Shown here one piece after another: positions 33,400 to 44,638 of a stretch of DNA of 64,000 nt. Below the pieces are notes generated by a model. The model had not been told where the DNA came from, did not search any database, and saw only the letters and a list, made by a program, of their open reading frames with translations. The stretch is taken from positions 54,977,284 through 55,041,283 of the forward strand of contig JAJLRJ010000003.1 of assembly GCA_024195265.1 (NCBI GenBank), read 5' to 3'. The position numbers and the translations under genes were made by a program. How positions within the stretch are numbered: the stretch's first letter is position 1; each line of letters opens with the position of its first letter. The DNA comes from Dendrophyllia cribrosa. Its lineage: Eukaryota; Cnidaria; Anthozoa; Scleractinia; Dendrophylliidae.

Positions 33400-34552
33400 T
33401 TCGCTACAGCAGACGGTTTCAATGGATACAGATCTTTCCTTTCTGCTAGGCACTAACTACTTGTCACTATTTCAAAACAAAGGGCAGATTCGTCGATCTA
33501 TCACTAGCACTGATCTCAGTCGGCAGATAAGAAACCTGGGGTCTCGCTTTCATACGGTTTGTTTACATTCGTTAATTGTTTTATGACCAAAACCGCACAC
33601 ATTTCTCTGTCCTGTCAGTTGCGCGCCAAGTGATGGAGCAAAGACAAACCCTTAGTTTACATAATAAGACAGTCCTTTTGGTCTTCCTTTCTTAATGAGT
33701 TCATTTATATGACAGATCTATTTCAGCGTTTGATGTGAAAATAATTCACGATGCATCCTAACTGAACATTCAAAATTACTAAATCAACAAAACGTTTCGT
33801 TCGGCACCAAAACATCTCTAATTAATAACTATAACATAATAATAATAAACTAAAGACTAAATTTTCATTTGCGAGTTTTTGGGCGATAGCGCTTGAGCGA
33901 CAGTTCGTTTAAATGACAAACGAATTTATTTATTTTGAGCTTGCCGATTTTCCTTGGGAAGGGGAGGGTGGGGGACTACCTTGACTTCCCATCACCAGGA
34001 ACCCCTATCACGCCTATTCCGGCAATCGTGTGCTAAGTGGTTTATCACGATTTTGATAAGGTGAAAAATTCGCCAATTTCCGGACTACTCCTCTATCTTA
34101 ACGCCGGGCATTTTTTAACACGACAAGATCCCTTATCACTCGAACAGAGATTGAAATTCCAATTATGTAAGATCACGATAAACCGGGCCATGAAAAATTT
34201 GCCAGCGGCGGGAGTTTTGCTGGGTTCTCAAGGGTTTTAAATCCCCCGGGTTGAGGAGCGGAGGGGAAATTCCAGAACTTATCTATTCACGTGTTTGTTA
34301 ATTTTGTTTAGGTCTGGAAACAATTCTTGTTATAAGCCGAACGGATGTTGCTCATTACATTTTATGAATTATAAGCCTTCTTAGCGCTAGTATTTCTAAT
34401 GGTACCTTTATATCTTATGTAATATTTTAACTTACTTTGTATATAACTTACCAGGTAGCTTATTTAATAAGTACATGTATGGGTCTCTAATGTAAAAATG
34501 TAAATGTTGTTTATAGTGGACGAGCACTTAGCTGACCTTAGCTATCCAGCTT
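33400..34552. other. No gene seen upstream of TNFAIP8-like
   Basis: Presumed upstream/promoter-side DNA of the TNFAIP8-like gene. It contains a short GC-rich patch around 34020-34260 with repeated ATCACGAT/TTATCACG phrases, probably a decayed repeat. No coding sequence recognised. Confidence 0.45.
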
Positions 34553-34690
34553 ATAGAGGTTTTGCACGGCAGCCATGTTGCATGGCAGGAACAATAGATT
34601 TTTTTCCCTATGGGAAAGAATGTTCTTTCTAATGCAAAACATTTTCATTGTTCCTGCCATGCAACATGGCTGCCGCGCAAAACCTCTATT
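34553..34690. mobile_element. Hairpin MITE
   Basis: Arms of about 45 bp start ATAGAGGTTTTGCACGGCAG; the loop is A/T-rich, with AGAATGTTCTTTCT in the middle. Near-perfect palindrome. Confidence 0.8.
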
Positions 34691-34737
34691 CACAGGCACG
34701 CCACTAAAATATGGAAACAAATCTTGCAAATTACATT

Positions 34738-34900
34738 TTAAAAATCCCAGCTGGTAGGAGGCAGACCAGTTGGCTATTTTACAAGCGTGGCCTTGGAGTT
34801 GTTTACGGGTCTATCGTGAAACAACTCCAGCTAGTGGTCAGAGCGGGACTCATGAACTCGGGACCTCCGGTGCCCTAACCACTCGACCACGCTGCCTCCC
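34738..34900 (-). mobile_element. tRNA-derived SINE
   Basis: The minus strand begins GGCAGCGTGGTCGAGTGG (box A-like) and continues to GAGTTCATGAGTCCC (box B-like), as in a decayed tRNA-Leu/Ser head. A unique body follows, with CTGGAGTTGTTTCACGATAG and CTGCCTCCTACCAGCTGGG, ending in an A/T-rich tail. Confidence 0.7.
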
Positions 34901-35002
34901 TACTGAATAAGAGGCGTTGGGACCCGTGAGGGGTGCGTGGGTGGGGGATTATTATATTCTACCATCCAACATTTTCTGGCATTTTCTGTTTGTGTCCCGT
35001 AA

Positions 35003-35388
35003 GGCCCGGTTCAGACGGCGAACTTTTCATGAGCCGAACTTAATTCGAATTTGGACCGACCCAAATTAACAAAAGTACGCCTGTTGATTCAGACGCCGAA
35101 CTTAAATAGCCGAACTTAAATCAGTTTGAAGAGAAACAAATCGAAAGGTCAGCGATTTTCAGACAAAGATGTCAGAACACGCACCAGTCGTTATAATAAT
35201 TTATGCATTAGGTTCGGCTCACGAAAAGTTCGGCGTCTGAATCAAAGCCGTTCCAAAGCCGAAATTCCCGGCTGAGCCGTTCCAAATTCAAATAGCCGTT
35301 CTTAACTGATTCAGACGCCGAATTTTTCATGTACTTAATTCAAGGTATTAGGTTCGGCTCATGAAAAGTTCGGCGTCTGAACCGGGCC
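35003..35388. mobile_element. MITE, GGCCCGGTTCAGACG termini, TAA target duplication
   Basis: Inverted ends GGCCCGGTTCAGACGGCGAA and TTCGGCGTCTGAACCGGGCC (right) are flanked by TAA on both sides. Internal repeats of AGCCGAACTTAA and TCAGACGCCGAA occur. The 3-bp TAA duplication and GG-start termini fit PIF/Harbinger. Confidence 0.8.
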
Positions 35389-35693
35389 TAATTTATGAAA
35401 TGGCGGCTTCCGTGTTTTTAGTAGTAAACGGGTTTCCTTTTTAGAGATTGTCTATAACTTCGTCTAGGCTTTCCAAAATTTTTTTTAACTTTTCTTATTT
35501 ATTGTCAGTATTTAATGTTTTTAAACTGGGGTATAAATTTCTTTTTTTTTTCACTTTCAGTTAAGCGCCTTGAAGCGTTTGGGAAGGCGCTAATTGATTC
35601 TTGCTCTTGCACTCACACTTGCACTTTCATGATGTCACGTTGAAAAACTGAAGACTTTCGGTGAGGAAGGGTAGTCCTGCACTTGTCCAAACG

Positions 35694-35813
35694 ATGTCTG
35701 TGATTCGCTAAGAAAACAATAGATTTGTCCCGCTGGGATAGGGATTAGGGATAGGGGCATTGTTCAAGTGATATCAACTGTATCGTTCGCCAATCACAGA
35801 CATCGTTTGGACA
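35694..35813. mobile_element. Short MITE, TGTCCAAACGATGTCTGTGA termini
   Basis: 25-bp inverted termini around a 70-bp centre containing GGATAGGGATTAGGGATAGG. Confidence 0.75.
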
Positions 35814-36449
35814 GCTACGACCCCGAAGGAAAGTTTGAGTTAAAATTATAGGAATACGGGATATTTGTGGGTAAAAAATTACTGGGTTATGGGATGAGAT
35901 GACGTGATATGCCGCCCACCTCTCTTGGCGACTCCGGTTTGTTCAAAGAACGGATATTCATCTAGCTGACAAGTGGGAAAACTCGGCAGTAGACAAATGT
36001 GAGTTTAACCTTATCTCATTTGCTTAAAAGGGATTCCTCACTGTCCAAAAAAAAATAAGTTATCGTATCTTTGAATAACCGGGCTTAAAATGATGATAGA
36101 GACAATTGTCGGATGTTTTTTTGGACAATAGGTGCAATTATATGAAGCCATTATGACTGCCTTGTAACTGATCCAGTCGCGGCGGATTCCACCTAATCTA
36201 CCATTGTCGGTCTGTCTTTATGCGACAAAGTGGGTCCTCTTCTATAAGAGGGTTTTTTTTTCAGGACCAATTTAAAGCTTTCAATAGATCTCTGACCTGG
36301 CCTAGGTTGTCCCAAAAGCTGATAACTTGAATAATTCCAGTGTGTTAATCGGATAAAGAGATCAATTTTACCCTTTGGCTACGCCGAAATTATTCAGAAG
36401 ATAAAGTTGTTAGCTCTTCCCTAACCAAGGCCTGATGACCCATTCTTAA

Positions 36450-37270
36450 GGTCGCGGGGGGACAGGTTACGCTCATGCATTTATGAAAAGAGTATGCACG
36501 AAGTGCGACGGCAAATACCGAAAATGCGCGAAATATTCACAAACAGGCTCTGTAATGTTTTACATTAATAATTGCACGTGCAAAGCGCTGTCTGGTAAAA
36601 TATACTATTTTTCAACGCATTGTTCTTTCTGCATGAAGTGTTGACAATAGCCCGTGTATTAAAATTAGCAAAATTACCATAAATATATATTTTTTGCATT
36701 CGTGTTTGCTCGGGAAACCTTCGGAAGCGTAAAAACACAAGCAATTTTGTGTCCAAGAATGCAGCGCGGATAGAGAATTTCATGAGTTGACACTGCAGGG
36801 AGGTAAACTACATGTAAACTAGGTGTACTGTAGATTGTCATATCTGACTCAAAATTTTTAAATAGGCTTTCAAAGGGAAGATACGAGGCTTCAAATTCTA
36901 ACATGGACAATTTTACCCCTTTAAAAGCTAATAGCTTTTAATTAAAGTTGAAATTAAAAAAATCGGAATTAGATATGACACAATAGACGTTTTGGTGTGG
37001 ATCAGTGAGTTGTGAAGTCAACTTGCTTTGTGTTCTTCTCGAGGAGCAAACTTGGACACAAAACCACGTTTCAAATAAAATAACTTTAATGGCTTACAGC
37101 ATTGTTGCAAAGCATGATCCCTTCAATAAAAAACAATCCTTATGCACTTCCATTATTCGCCACTATCTCTGTTAAATTTTAGCGAAATCGGCTTTCAAAC
37201 GTTCACGATATATAAAGTTTTTCAAAGTGACACCCCCTTAATTATTCATGGACAGGTATCCCCCGCGACC
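36450..37270. mobile_element. TTAA-flanked element, GGTCGCGGGGG termini
   Basis: TTAA borders at 36446-36449 and 37271-37274, with inverted ends GGTCGCGGGGGGACAGG and CCCCCGCGACC. The 0.8 kb inside has no recognisable protein. The CTTAAGGTSGC ends resemble those of the elements at 11359 and 47178. Confidence 0.6.
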
Positions 37271-37497
37271 TTAAGATCACTTCCTGCTAGTTTCACCAAA
37301 TATATCCTCGTTTGTATCGCGCGGTGGTGTCTTGGGCAAGCGCGCAGGATGTCCAATCTGCATGAAGGTCGTGTTATTTCGAGCCCTGATTGTGACTGCA
37401 CTCTCTCTCTCTCTCTTTTTATTTCAATACATGCGAACAACATTTTACATAAATGCAAACAACATTTTACATACATGTATATCGTTTTCCATACAAA

Positions 37498-37771
37498 CAT
37501 TGGCCGTGTTTTCACGAGCGATTTTTCAAGTCGCTGAGCGAGTGACATGCAGTCGGAAATCTCATGAATGCTGGAACAAGCGCGGTAGCACTGACCGGCC
37601 AATAAAGAATCATATATTTGCAAGCGTCTCAGTTTCCCGCCATCTTTCTTGTTATTCCGCGAATAACAAGGGCAAACATCAAGAAAAATGAATAAAGCTC
37701 TGTCGGTAAACAAATCACCTCAGGGAATGTTCTAAGCGAGAAAAAGCGCCTCGTGAAAACACAGCCATTGT
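37498..37771. mobile_element. MITE, TTGGCCGTGTTTTCACGAGC termini
   Basis: Left TGGCCGTGTTTTCACGAGCG and right CGCCTCGTGAAAACACAGCCA are imperfect inverted repeats 270 bp apart. Just left, at 37437-37475, AACAACATTTTACATAAATG is tandemly repeated. Confidence 0.65.
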
Positions 37772-37910
37772 TTTACATAAAATTACGTAGAAGAATATAA
37801 CATGAACAAAACACAAGGATTACAGTAGGCGTGCCCTGATGTGGATTGAATTTGTCGACAGATTTATTTTGAAACGATATTTCTCTTATTAATAATAATT
37901 ATGTCATTTT

Positions 37911-38330
37911 TCAGCCGTGATAAAAGGCTGTCAAGTCCAAAAAGCCGCTGCATATACTGGTAGCGAAAATATGATATTTTGCAATAAGAAAAGCATAGTT
38001 GAGTAAAGAATTATATGGTGTGTTTTGATGCCAGCCATATAAAATTATGTATTCATTTAAATTGACATTTTGATTGAATTTCTGGTACCACCATTTTACA
38101 AAAGAATCCCAAAATGTGTTCGATTTGATGCAGCTGAACAACATGTGAGTGGTAGTCTGTTTTTCACAGTTGCAAAGCGAGCAGGTGTCATTTTCAGTTT
38201 TTCCGGCGCGAAACAGATTAATTTGGTTTGGAAGGACGTTATAAATTATTTTACATTGGATAGCAATTAACTTTGTCTGTTTGGTGACTGTGAACGGAAG
38301 CAAATATCCTTCATGAATGTTGTCCTTAGT
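37911..38330 (-). mobile_element. L1-like LINE fragment, C-terminal
   Basis: The minus-strand ORF (130 codons from 38303) reads LPFTVTKQTKLIAIQCKIIY, then the zinc-knuckle-like CSLCNCEKQTTTHMLFSC. This is characteristic of the region after the reverse transcriptase in L1-clade elements. 5' truncated; the frame is open but the fragment is far too short to be active. Confidence 0.8.
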
Positions 38331-38390
38331 AAACCCACAATTTAAAATCCTATTCTCACAAGTTGGAGGTACAGTTTAATATCTTGTTAA

Positions 38391-38614
38391 AGGGGCAGTA
38401 TCACGAGGTCGAAACTTGAAAACGTCGGCCCAGTTTTCAAGTTTGATTCCGCAAATTCAAAAAGGCCGTCGAGAAGTGGAGGTATTTGTTGAATCAAAAA
38501 TTCCGTTTTGATAGCCGGAAGAAAGAACAAATCACTTTTAACAGTGAAATGTCCAAAATTCCGGTGCAAGAATAGTGAACAGTGCCGCGCGTGGAACCTC
38601 GTGATACTGCCCCT
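38391..38614. mobile_element. TTAA-flanked MITE, AGGGGCAGTATCACGAGGT termini
   Basis: TTAA on both sides (38387 and 38615), with 19-bp inverted ends AGGGGCAGTATCACGAGGT and ACCTCGTGATACTGCCCCT. Inside, GAAACTTGAAAAC and AGTTTTCAAGTTT form a second inverted pair. Confidence 0.8.
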
Positions 38615-38870
38615 TTAAGAAAAGAAGAGTAAACAGCGCGGGTGGTAAGTGTGGCTTTGCTGGGGCTTGAAGTCGCTGCGGTATCTGTATTGTATAATGA
38701 ATTGTTTATTATTATTTTCCGTTTTGAGTGGATGGCTTTAATGAAGCCATAATACGTAGTAAAAAGTGTGACAAAATTTAATTTTTCCTAAGTTCAACCA
38801 AAGAAAGAAAATTGTGATTATCATTTAATAGTTCGCTGATACGAATAATAACTGAGTGACAGGCTTTTGA

Positions 38871-39103
38871 CTAAGGGACGGACCATTTAATTTTTGTGAG
38901 GGGGGGTTGGCAATTACAAAAAAAAAACATTCCTGCAGAAGAAAATTAAGAGAAAAAAAATCGTGCACAAAAGAGTACGTGAAAAAAACTTCAAGCATTT
39001 TGGTAAAAAAAATTCTTGCAAATAGTGATTTTTTTCAGTCTCTACTGATTTTCACCCCCTCCCCACTCCCCCTTATTCGCCCCGGACGGCCCCTCCCCTC
39101 CCC

Positions 39104-39134
<31 letters not shown>
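38871..39134. mobile_element. Poly-C MITE, GGGACGGACCATT family (right end missing)
   Basis: The left end CTAAGGGACGGACCATTTAA is clear. Internal phrases CCTGCAGAAGAAAATTAAGA and AATCGTGCACAA match the element at 40871. Thirty C run from 39105 to 39134, where the inverted end should begin but is absent. Confidence 0.75.
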
Positions 39135-39246
39135 ATTACGATGGAGTCTAAATCCTCACTGGTGCCAACGGTATTTTCTCGCTATTCCGAGCCATGAAAC
39201 ACTGCCGGCAATGCCGCAAGCATTCGGCATATCGGCAGCATGTACA

Positions 39247-39335
39247 GTAGCCTGCGCGCAGACGTATCCGATTTCCTTGCTTCCCAGGGAAAACGCGGGG
39301 AGCAAGGAAATCGGAAACGTCTGCGAGCAGGCTAC
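39247..39335. mobile_element. Hairpin MITE, GTAGCCTGCGCGCAGACGT termini
   Basis: Palindromic element with arms GTAGCCTGCGCGCAGACGT...TCCGATTTCCTTGC and the inverse, 89 bp in all. Confidence 0.8.
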
Positions 39336-39413
39336 ATGTATAACTACTCTTAATAATATTCACAAGATTCACTTTGCGAATCTAATTTCTGATTGGCCAC
39401 CGAGTGTTCGTGA

Positions 39414-39945
39414 GTGGCTGCCAAGGTTTTACTGAATCTGCCACCAAGAATCTCATCTTCGGATGCCATCAAGAGATTAGATTTTAAATTACTCTCAAAG
39501 AGAAGACACTTCCATCGTTGTGTTTCAATTCACAAATATCTAATTGGGGAGATCGATTTTAATTTTAACATTAACCGCAATAATACTATCCACTCGTACA
39601 AAACTCGTAGAATGAACGATTTACATCTCCCCCGAGTACGTACTGATTGGGGTAAACAGACTTTTATTTTTCAAGCTGCTAATGACTGGAACAATTTAGA
39701 TAATGAAATGAAAGAGACATCTTCGTTATCGCTTTTTAAAGCCAAACTTAAGGAACTTTTGAAATAATTTTTAAATGAAATAGGTTTTACTCTTACCTTT
39801 TTGATATTGTCTTTTTAACATTTTTAATGATGTTTTTTAGCTAGGATTTGTATATTTTTATATAGGTTAAAATTTATTATTTGCAGGGCCCCACTGAAAA
39901 CCGCCAAGGCGAGTGGCTCCCTGGTTAAATATTATTATTACCATA
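39414..39945 (+). mobile_element. CR1-like LINE 3' end
   Basis: The open frame from 39414 to 39767 encodes a reverse-transcriptase C-terminus: RRHFHRCVSIHKYLIGE, SYKTRRMNDLHLPRVRTDWG and WNNLDNEMKETSSLSLFKAK. A 3' UTR with GGGCCCCACTGAAAACCGCC and an ATTATTATTA tail near 39940 follow. 5' truncated. Confidence 0.85.
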
Positions 39946-39955
39946 TACTCGGCTA

Positions 39956-40850
39956 CAGTGAAGGATAAAGATAACCACGTTATAAGTAAGTGCGGCTAAC
40001 ATGTGCGGTTTGCAAAATATTAAAATGAATGTCGGTGTTATGAAATTGGACACCTATAGCGCGTGGTCACGTAAATGGTTTATAATTCGCCACATTTCTA
40101 AAATGTTACAAACTGATACCACACTAGCTGTTTCCTCGCCTTTAAATTCCTAATAAAATTCGTCCATGTTTGAGAGCCATTTATGCTCTGTTAAATCGAA
40201 GGTTGAGTGTCCACAAAGGACTGAATATGCATGTTTTGTCAATTTGTAAAAACTGTAAAATTTGTTAGCGGAATCTTAATGCCTAATTGTAGATCTTCTT
40301 TCTGCAAGGCGCGACTGATCTGTTATTCAACCTTTTTTTTATTTCGATGTTTTGCTGAGTTCGTTTTTTATCGTTTTAATATTTTCATATTGTTCTAGAA
40401 TTAAAATCTTCCTGCTAAAGATAAAGTCAATTAGTTGCAATACAGCACCCTTGAGCTCGTAGAACTGTCGCTAAGCAACAGATCGGATATGCGGATACAG
40501 AAGAGTGCGCTTGTGATAATTTTGTTTCCGTGTTTTTCAAGGTGTACCCATCTACTTATACACACTGAAGTGGATTTTGAACCGCAAGTATGACACGCGC
40601 TGGTCGACGCGCACAATTAAACGGAATCAAGAGCATTTAGTTTTATCTTGAATGACAGATGTGGGAACCGCACTAAGAGATTTAAAGCAAATATAAGAAC
40701 GATATAACAGGAAAGACAATATAATAAAAGGATCCGAGCGACATTCATCAGAAATATTTTTACGGACAATTTTATACTAATAAATATTGTAGACGTGTTA
40801 AGTCATTTTGGTCGATTAAGTCAGGCTTTTGATGTACCGGTCAGTACCAC
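39956..40850. repeat. Tandem duplication, copy A
   Basis: Matches 42040-43960 in the same orientation. Examples are GAGCCATTTATGCTCTGTTAAAT against GAGCCATTCTTGCGCGCTCTGTTAAAT, TTGTTCTAGAATTAAAATC at 40392 and 43248, and GTTGCAATACA near 40434 and 43617. No gene is recognised in either copy. Confidence 0.7.
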
Positions 40851-40870
40851 CGTGATCCCAAAATGAGTGC

Positions 40871-40884
40871 TTAGGGACGGACCA

Positions 40885-40936
<52 letters not shown>

Positions 40937-41157
40937 CGGGGGCAATGACCAAAAATATTTCCTGCAGAAGAAATTTAAGAGCAAAAAAAATCGTGCACAA
41001 GAAAGCACGTGAGAAAAGAGACTTATTTTGGTAAAAAAATTATTGCAAATAGTGATGCTAAAAAAAAAATTCATACTCAGAAGAAATTGCCCAACCCCCC
41101 CCCCCCCCCCCCCCCCCCCCAAAAAAAAAGGAAAAAATTAAATGGTCCGTCCCTTAG
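40871..41157. mobile_element. Complete poly-G/poly-C MITE, GGGACGGACCA family
   Basis: Inverted ends TTAGGGACGGACCA and TGGTCCGTCCCTTA. A run of about 52 G (40885-40936) follows the left end and a run of 26 C (41095-41120) precedes the right end, so the two can pair. Internal CCTGCAGAAGAAATTTAAGA and AATCGTGCACAAGAAAG are shared with 38871. Confidence 0.85.
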
Positions 41158-41758
41158 AACGTGATAATTCACACAGCTTCACATGTCCAGTTTTCTGATT
41201 GGCAGTATGGGAACTTAAATGAAAATATGAAACGCGCGAGCGTACATCAAATCGTTCCAATTACCTTTTCGAGGTTGCTGGAGTGGCATTTTCCTCTCTA
41301 TAGAAAGCACAGGTACGCGACAGTCTGGTGGAATCGTATAAAGACTTACTCCTTTAGCTACGGGTCGCTCGTGAGTATTCAGAGAGCGAGGATCACTGCA
41401 TGAATCGACCTGACCGCCAACACGGGAGTAAAGGAGGGCAATGAAAGAAACATCAACAGCCTCATATACAGTGCATACATTTGGGATATGAGCATTCACG
41501 TGACAAGTTTAAACCGCAGGAGCGCCGCCGACACAAAGTCAGTCTGATGCTTTTATCGCGGTCTTACCGGAAGAAACGCCGACATATGAGATGATGGCCT
41601 GATCAGTATAGCATCAAATCTCGGCGGCTTAAGCTCGATGAGCATAGCTTGCACAACAAGCGCTTTTCGAACTCGCTTGAGCACCCCCAAAAGCGCCTGT
41701 TATGCATGGTAGAACAATATTCCAGGTATATTTGCACCAGGCTTATTTACAAGATTAA

Positions 41759-41970
41759 CCCTTTCACTCCCAGAGCCAGAGTCAATTATGGAGACATGTA
41801 GTGTAACTCTAACGTTTGAGTCTGTTTATAAAATCCTATGGTGTGACCATTCAAATGAAACCTCTTCAGCAGTACTTTTGCATGGTACCATTAGTTTTTT
41901 GATATTTTACAAAATAAAAGTTGGGATTTTTCTTGAGTTTTGATTTATGGCACTCTTGGAAGTTTAAGGG
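41759..41970. mobile_element. TTAA-flanked MITE, CCCTTTCACTCCCAGAG termini
   Basis: TTAA at 41755-41758 and 41971-41974. The ends CCCTTTCACTCCCAGAG and CTCTTGGAAGTTTAAGGG are imperfectly inverted. Similar in style to 24700-25650. Confidence 0.65.
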
Positions 41971-42377
41971 TTAAGATTAACTTGGCGCCATCCAGAGTTC
42001 TGATTGATTACGCTTGCGGTCCTTCTCACCCTTTAGACCGCTACAGCGAAAGATAACAACCTTTGTATTAATTAAGTGAGAATGCTGTCGCATTTTTAAA
42101 AACATGTACAGCTTGTAAAATTATTAAAATAATGTTGTGGTTATGAAATAGGAAACCCTATGGCGCATAGTCACGTACATGGTTTCAAATTCTCCGCATT
42201 TCTAAACTACAGTTTTCTTCGTTCAGGTTTTAGATTCCTGAAATATCTTCATGTTTGCGAGCCATTCTTGCGCGCTCTGTTAAATTAAAGGGACACTGTC
42301 CCACCAAAATATCGAAATTTTGCTTACCTAATGTCCATGTAATATCGCCAAATGGTACCAAATATACACTTAATTGG

Positions 42378-42612
42378 ATAGAGCAGTTTTCAATTGAGTG
42401 TCGTAAAACCAAAACCGAAGTTATTACTCTGACCAATCACAGCAGTCGTAAACAATCCAATGAACCAATCAGAGCTCGAAGCAATTACATGTCGGCGGCG
42501 CCAAGCGCGGGAAAACGCGTGCGAGAAAGTCACGATTGGTTTTGGTTTTCTGATTGGTCAAGAAAGTGGCGCGAGATTTTTTAGCCAATCACAAAGCGTA
42601 GCAATGCAAACG
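42378..42612. mobile_element. Partial MITE, ATAGAGCAGTTTTCAATTG family
   Basis: Same sequence as the complete copy at 46565-46852 from ATAGAGCAGTTTTCAATTG to AGCGTAGCAATGCAAA, after which the copies diverge. The right terminus is lost. Confidence 0.75.
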
Positions 42613-42747
42613 TTTCTACAGAGCAACACAGAACAAGTAGTTTGGGGATGAAGTGCCGGATTACATGGATGAAAGCGGATTTCAGTTCATTAAATTCGAT
42701 TTCTTGATAGGCGGTCAAGAAATCAAAACTGCCATTCCGGTAGTTTT

Positions 42748-42862
42748 TTGGTGTTGCGGATGGTGTGATCACCAAATGACGTAAAACAAAAGATTCAAAA
42801 GACACTGAACAATACCCCACCACAACACAAAAGCTAACCAACAATGGCTTCCGCAACACCAA
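42748..42862. mobile_element. Short MITE, TTGGTGTTGCGGA termini
   Basis: Inverted 13-bp ends TTGGTGTTGCGGA and TCCGCAACACCAA, 115 bp in all, inside the AAAGGGAC element. Confidence 0.7.
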
Positions 42863-43287
42863 GAAACACCCGCCATTCCGGATAAAACTTTGAGGTTTTA
42901 CTGAACCGTTAATTGCTTTTTTTGTTTTTATTTATTTGCTTTTATACCACGTTTGGCGTTTCTTTGTTCCTATTTCAAGATAATATAACAAGCAATCTCC
43001 TGGCCGCATGATATATCCGCCGGGACAATGTCTCGAAAAAATAAATTAGGTTTCGCGTCTACAAAAGAAATTTTTCCTTGTCAGTTCGTTGAAAAAACTA
43101 AAACATTACTTGATTACTTGTAAATGGCGCCAACGAAATTTTCTCGTTTCTCTGGCTTTCTCTCTCCGTTATTTAGACGTTTTTAAATTTCAATGTTTAC
43201 TATCTGAAAGAAACAAATTTCTTTATTGTTTTCAATATCTTCGTATTGTTCTAGAATTAAAATCGCTGTACTGAAAAGTCAATTAGT

Positions 43288-43618
43288 ATAGGTAATCATG
43301 GTTTCGAGTTCAATTTTGAAAAACTCACAAGTGCAAATTAATCCCAAATTGAACGAGAAAACCGTATGATTGCTTATTAATAATTATACATGAAAAAATT
43401 TGCATCCATTTTTTTTTGGAATTTTTTTTTTTGCAAAAAACATTTTTTGGAATTTTTTTTTTCAAAACATTTTTGCATCAAATTTTTTTTCGATTTGTAA
43501 TTTGCACTGGTGTTATACTTTTTGCACCGGTGTTACACTTTTTGCACTGGTGTTACACTTGAACTGCACTCCTCTTAGCCAATCAGAATCGAGTAATTTT
43601 TTCATGTATATTATTAGT
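43288..43618. mobile_element. Composite element, inverted copy of 20221-20643
   Basis: Contains TAGGTAATCAT, CAAATTAATCCCAAATTGAA, the T-rich centre, three GGTGTTACACTTTTTGCAC repeats and the terminal AATTTTTTCATGTATA. It interrupts duplication copy B between GTCAATTAG and GTTGCAATAC. Confidence 0.7.
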
Positions 43619-44638
43619 TGCAATACAATACACTTGCCATCGTGGATCCCTGTTGCTAAGCAACCAGTCAAGCACAGAAAAGTGCACTAGTTTTCTAATT
43701 GTGTGGATCATTCCTTCCTTATTTTGTTTCAAGGAGTATCTATCTATTGTCACACAATGAAGTGGAATGGAGCACGGATGGAGCGGAATCAAATGCAAGC
43801 TAGAGTATTTTTAATATTTATCTTGATGTCGAGAGCTACAAGCAAATATAAGTACGACATGACAGAGAACGCAATATAATAAACGGTTTCGAGCCACATT
43901 TACTAATAGTTATTATGACGGATAACTTTGTACTTTCAAATATTGTAGATGCATTTAAGGTGGCTCCATATAGTTATTGGCCAGTCTTCCAAATAAAATA
44001 AACACGATTTTATTGCTGTCTTTCGAGAGTTTTGTTTCGCGATACTAGGCATAATATACACATACACGTAGCTTAGCTTAGGCTTTCTTGTTTACGGTGA
44101 AGTCTAATTAATTTGGCAGTCTTGTCTCGTTACCATGTCAACCAATGATTGAGTTGTTGGGCTTGTTGTTCAAGGCTAGCAAACCTTTCAACGGATTTTC
44201 TCGGTTTTTACACGGTAAATATTCACGATTTTTGGTGAAACAGAAGACGGTTAGCTTACTCAGCGGCCAAACGAATAAACGTCAACACCCTTTCGGTTTT
44301 ACGATTGTATTGTAACTTCAGTATTGTGAACCTGATCTCTTTGATAAAGGCAGCAAAACGGCGTGAAAAAGGTAAAAAATAGTTAGTAACGTTTTGTTAT
44401 CGTAAACGTAAAGCATTCTTTTTAAAATTCTCTGCACATGCGTCGCGAGTAAGATCGCTATTTCCGAAACTTGCGACTTAGCTTTTAATGGTTTATCGTT
44501 CTCGTTTTCGTGGGGACAAGGACAAATATTTTATGACGTCTACTAGTTTAAAAAGGTTTGAGTGTGGAGTTTTGTAAACTTCTTGTTTTTGCAATGCCTT
44601 TTAAACTACTTCTGACTGTGGTTGCAACCTAAACTTAC

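Larger units (their letters stand above)
42287..43037. mobile_element. AAAGGGACACTGTCC element with two nested MITEs
   Basis: The left end AAAGGGACACTGTCCC and the right end GGGACAATGTCTC are inverted. A sister copy without the insertions lies at 44833-45233 and shares ATATCGCCAAATG, AGCGGATT/AGTGGATT and GACAGGCGGTTAAGAAATC phrases. Inside are a partial ATAGAGCAGTTTTCAATTG MITE (from 42378) and a complete GGTGTTGCGGA MITE (42748-42862). Confidence 0.7.
42040..43960. repeat. Tandem duplication, copy B, enlarged by insertions
   Basis: Second copy of the 39956-40850 segment. It is about twice as long because it contains the nested element at 42287-43037 and the composite element at 43288-43618. 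It ends close to a lone TTTAAGGTGGCTCC terminus at 43954. Confidence 0.65.

Noticed and set aside
37246..37713. 155-codon minus-strand ORF and an overlapping plus-strand ORF
   Set aside because: They span the end of a TTAA element, a CT-rich run and a MITE; no domain and no splice support.
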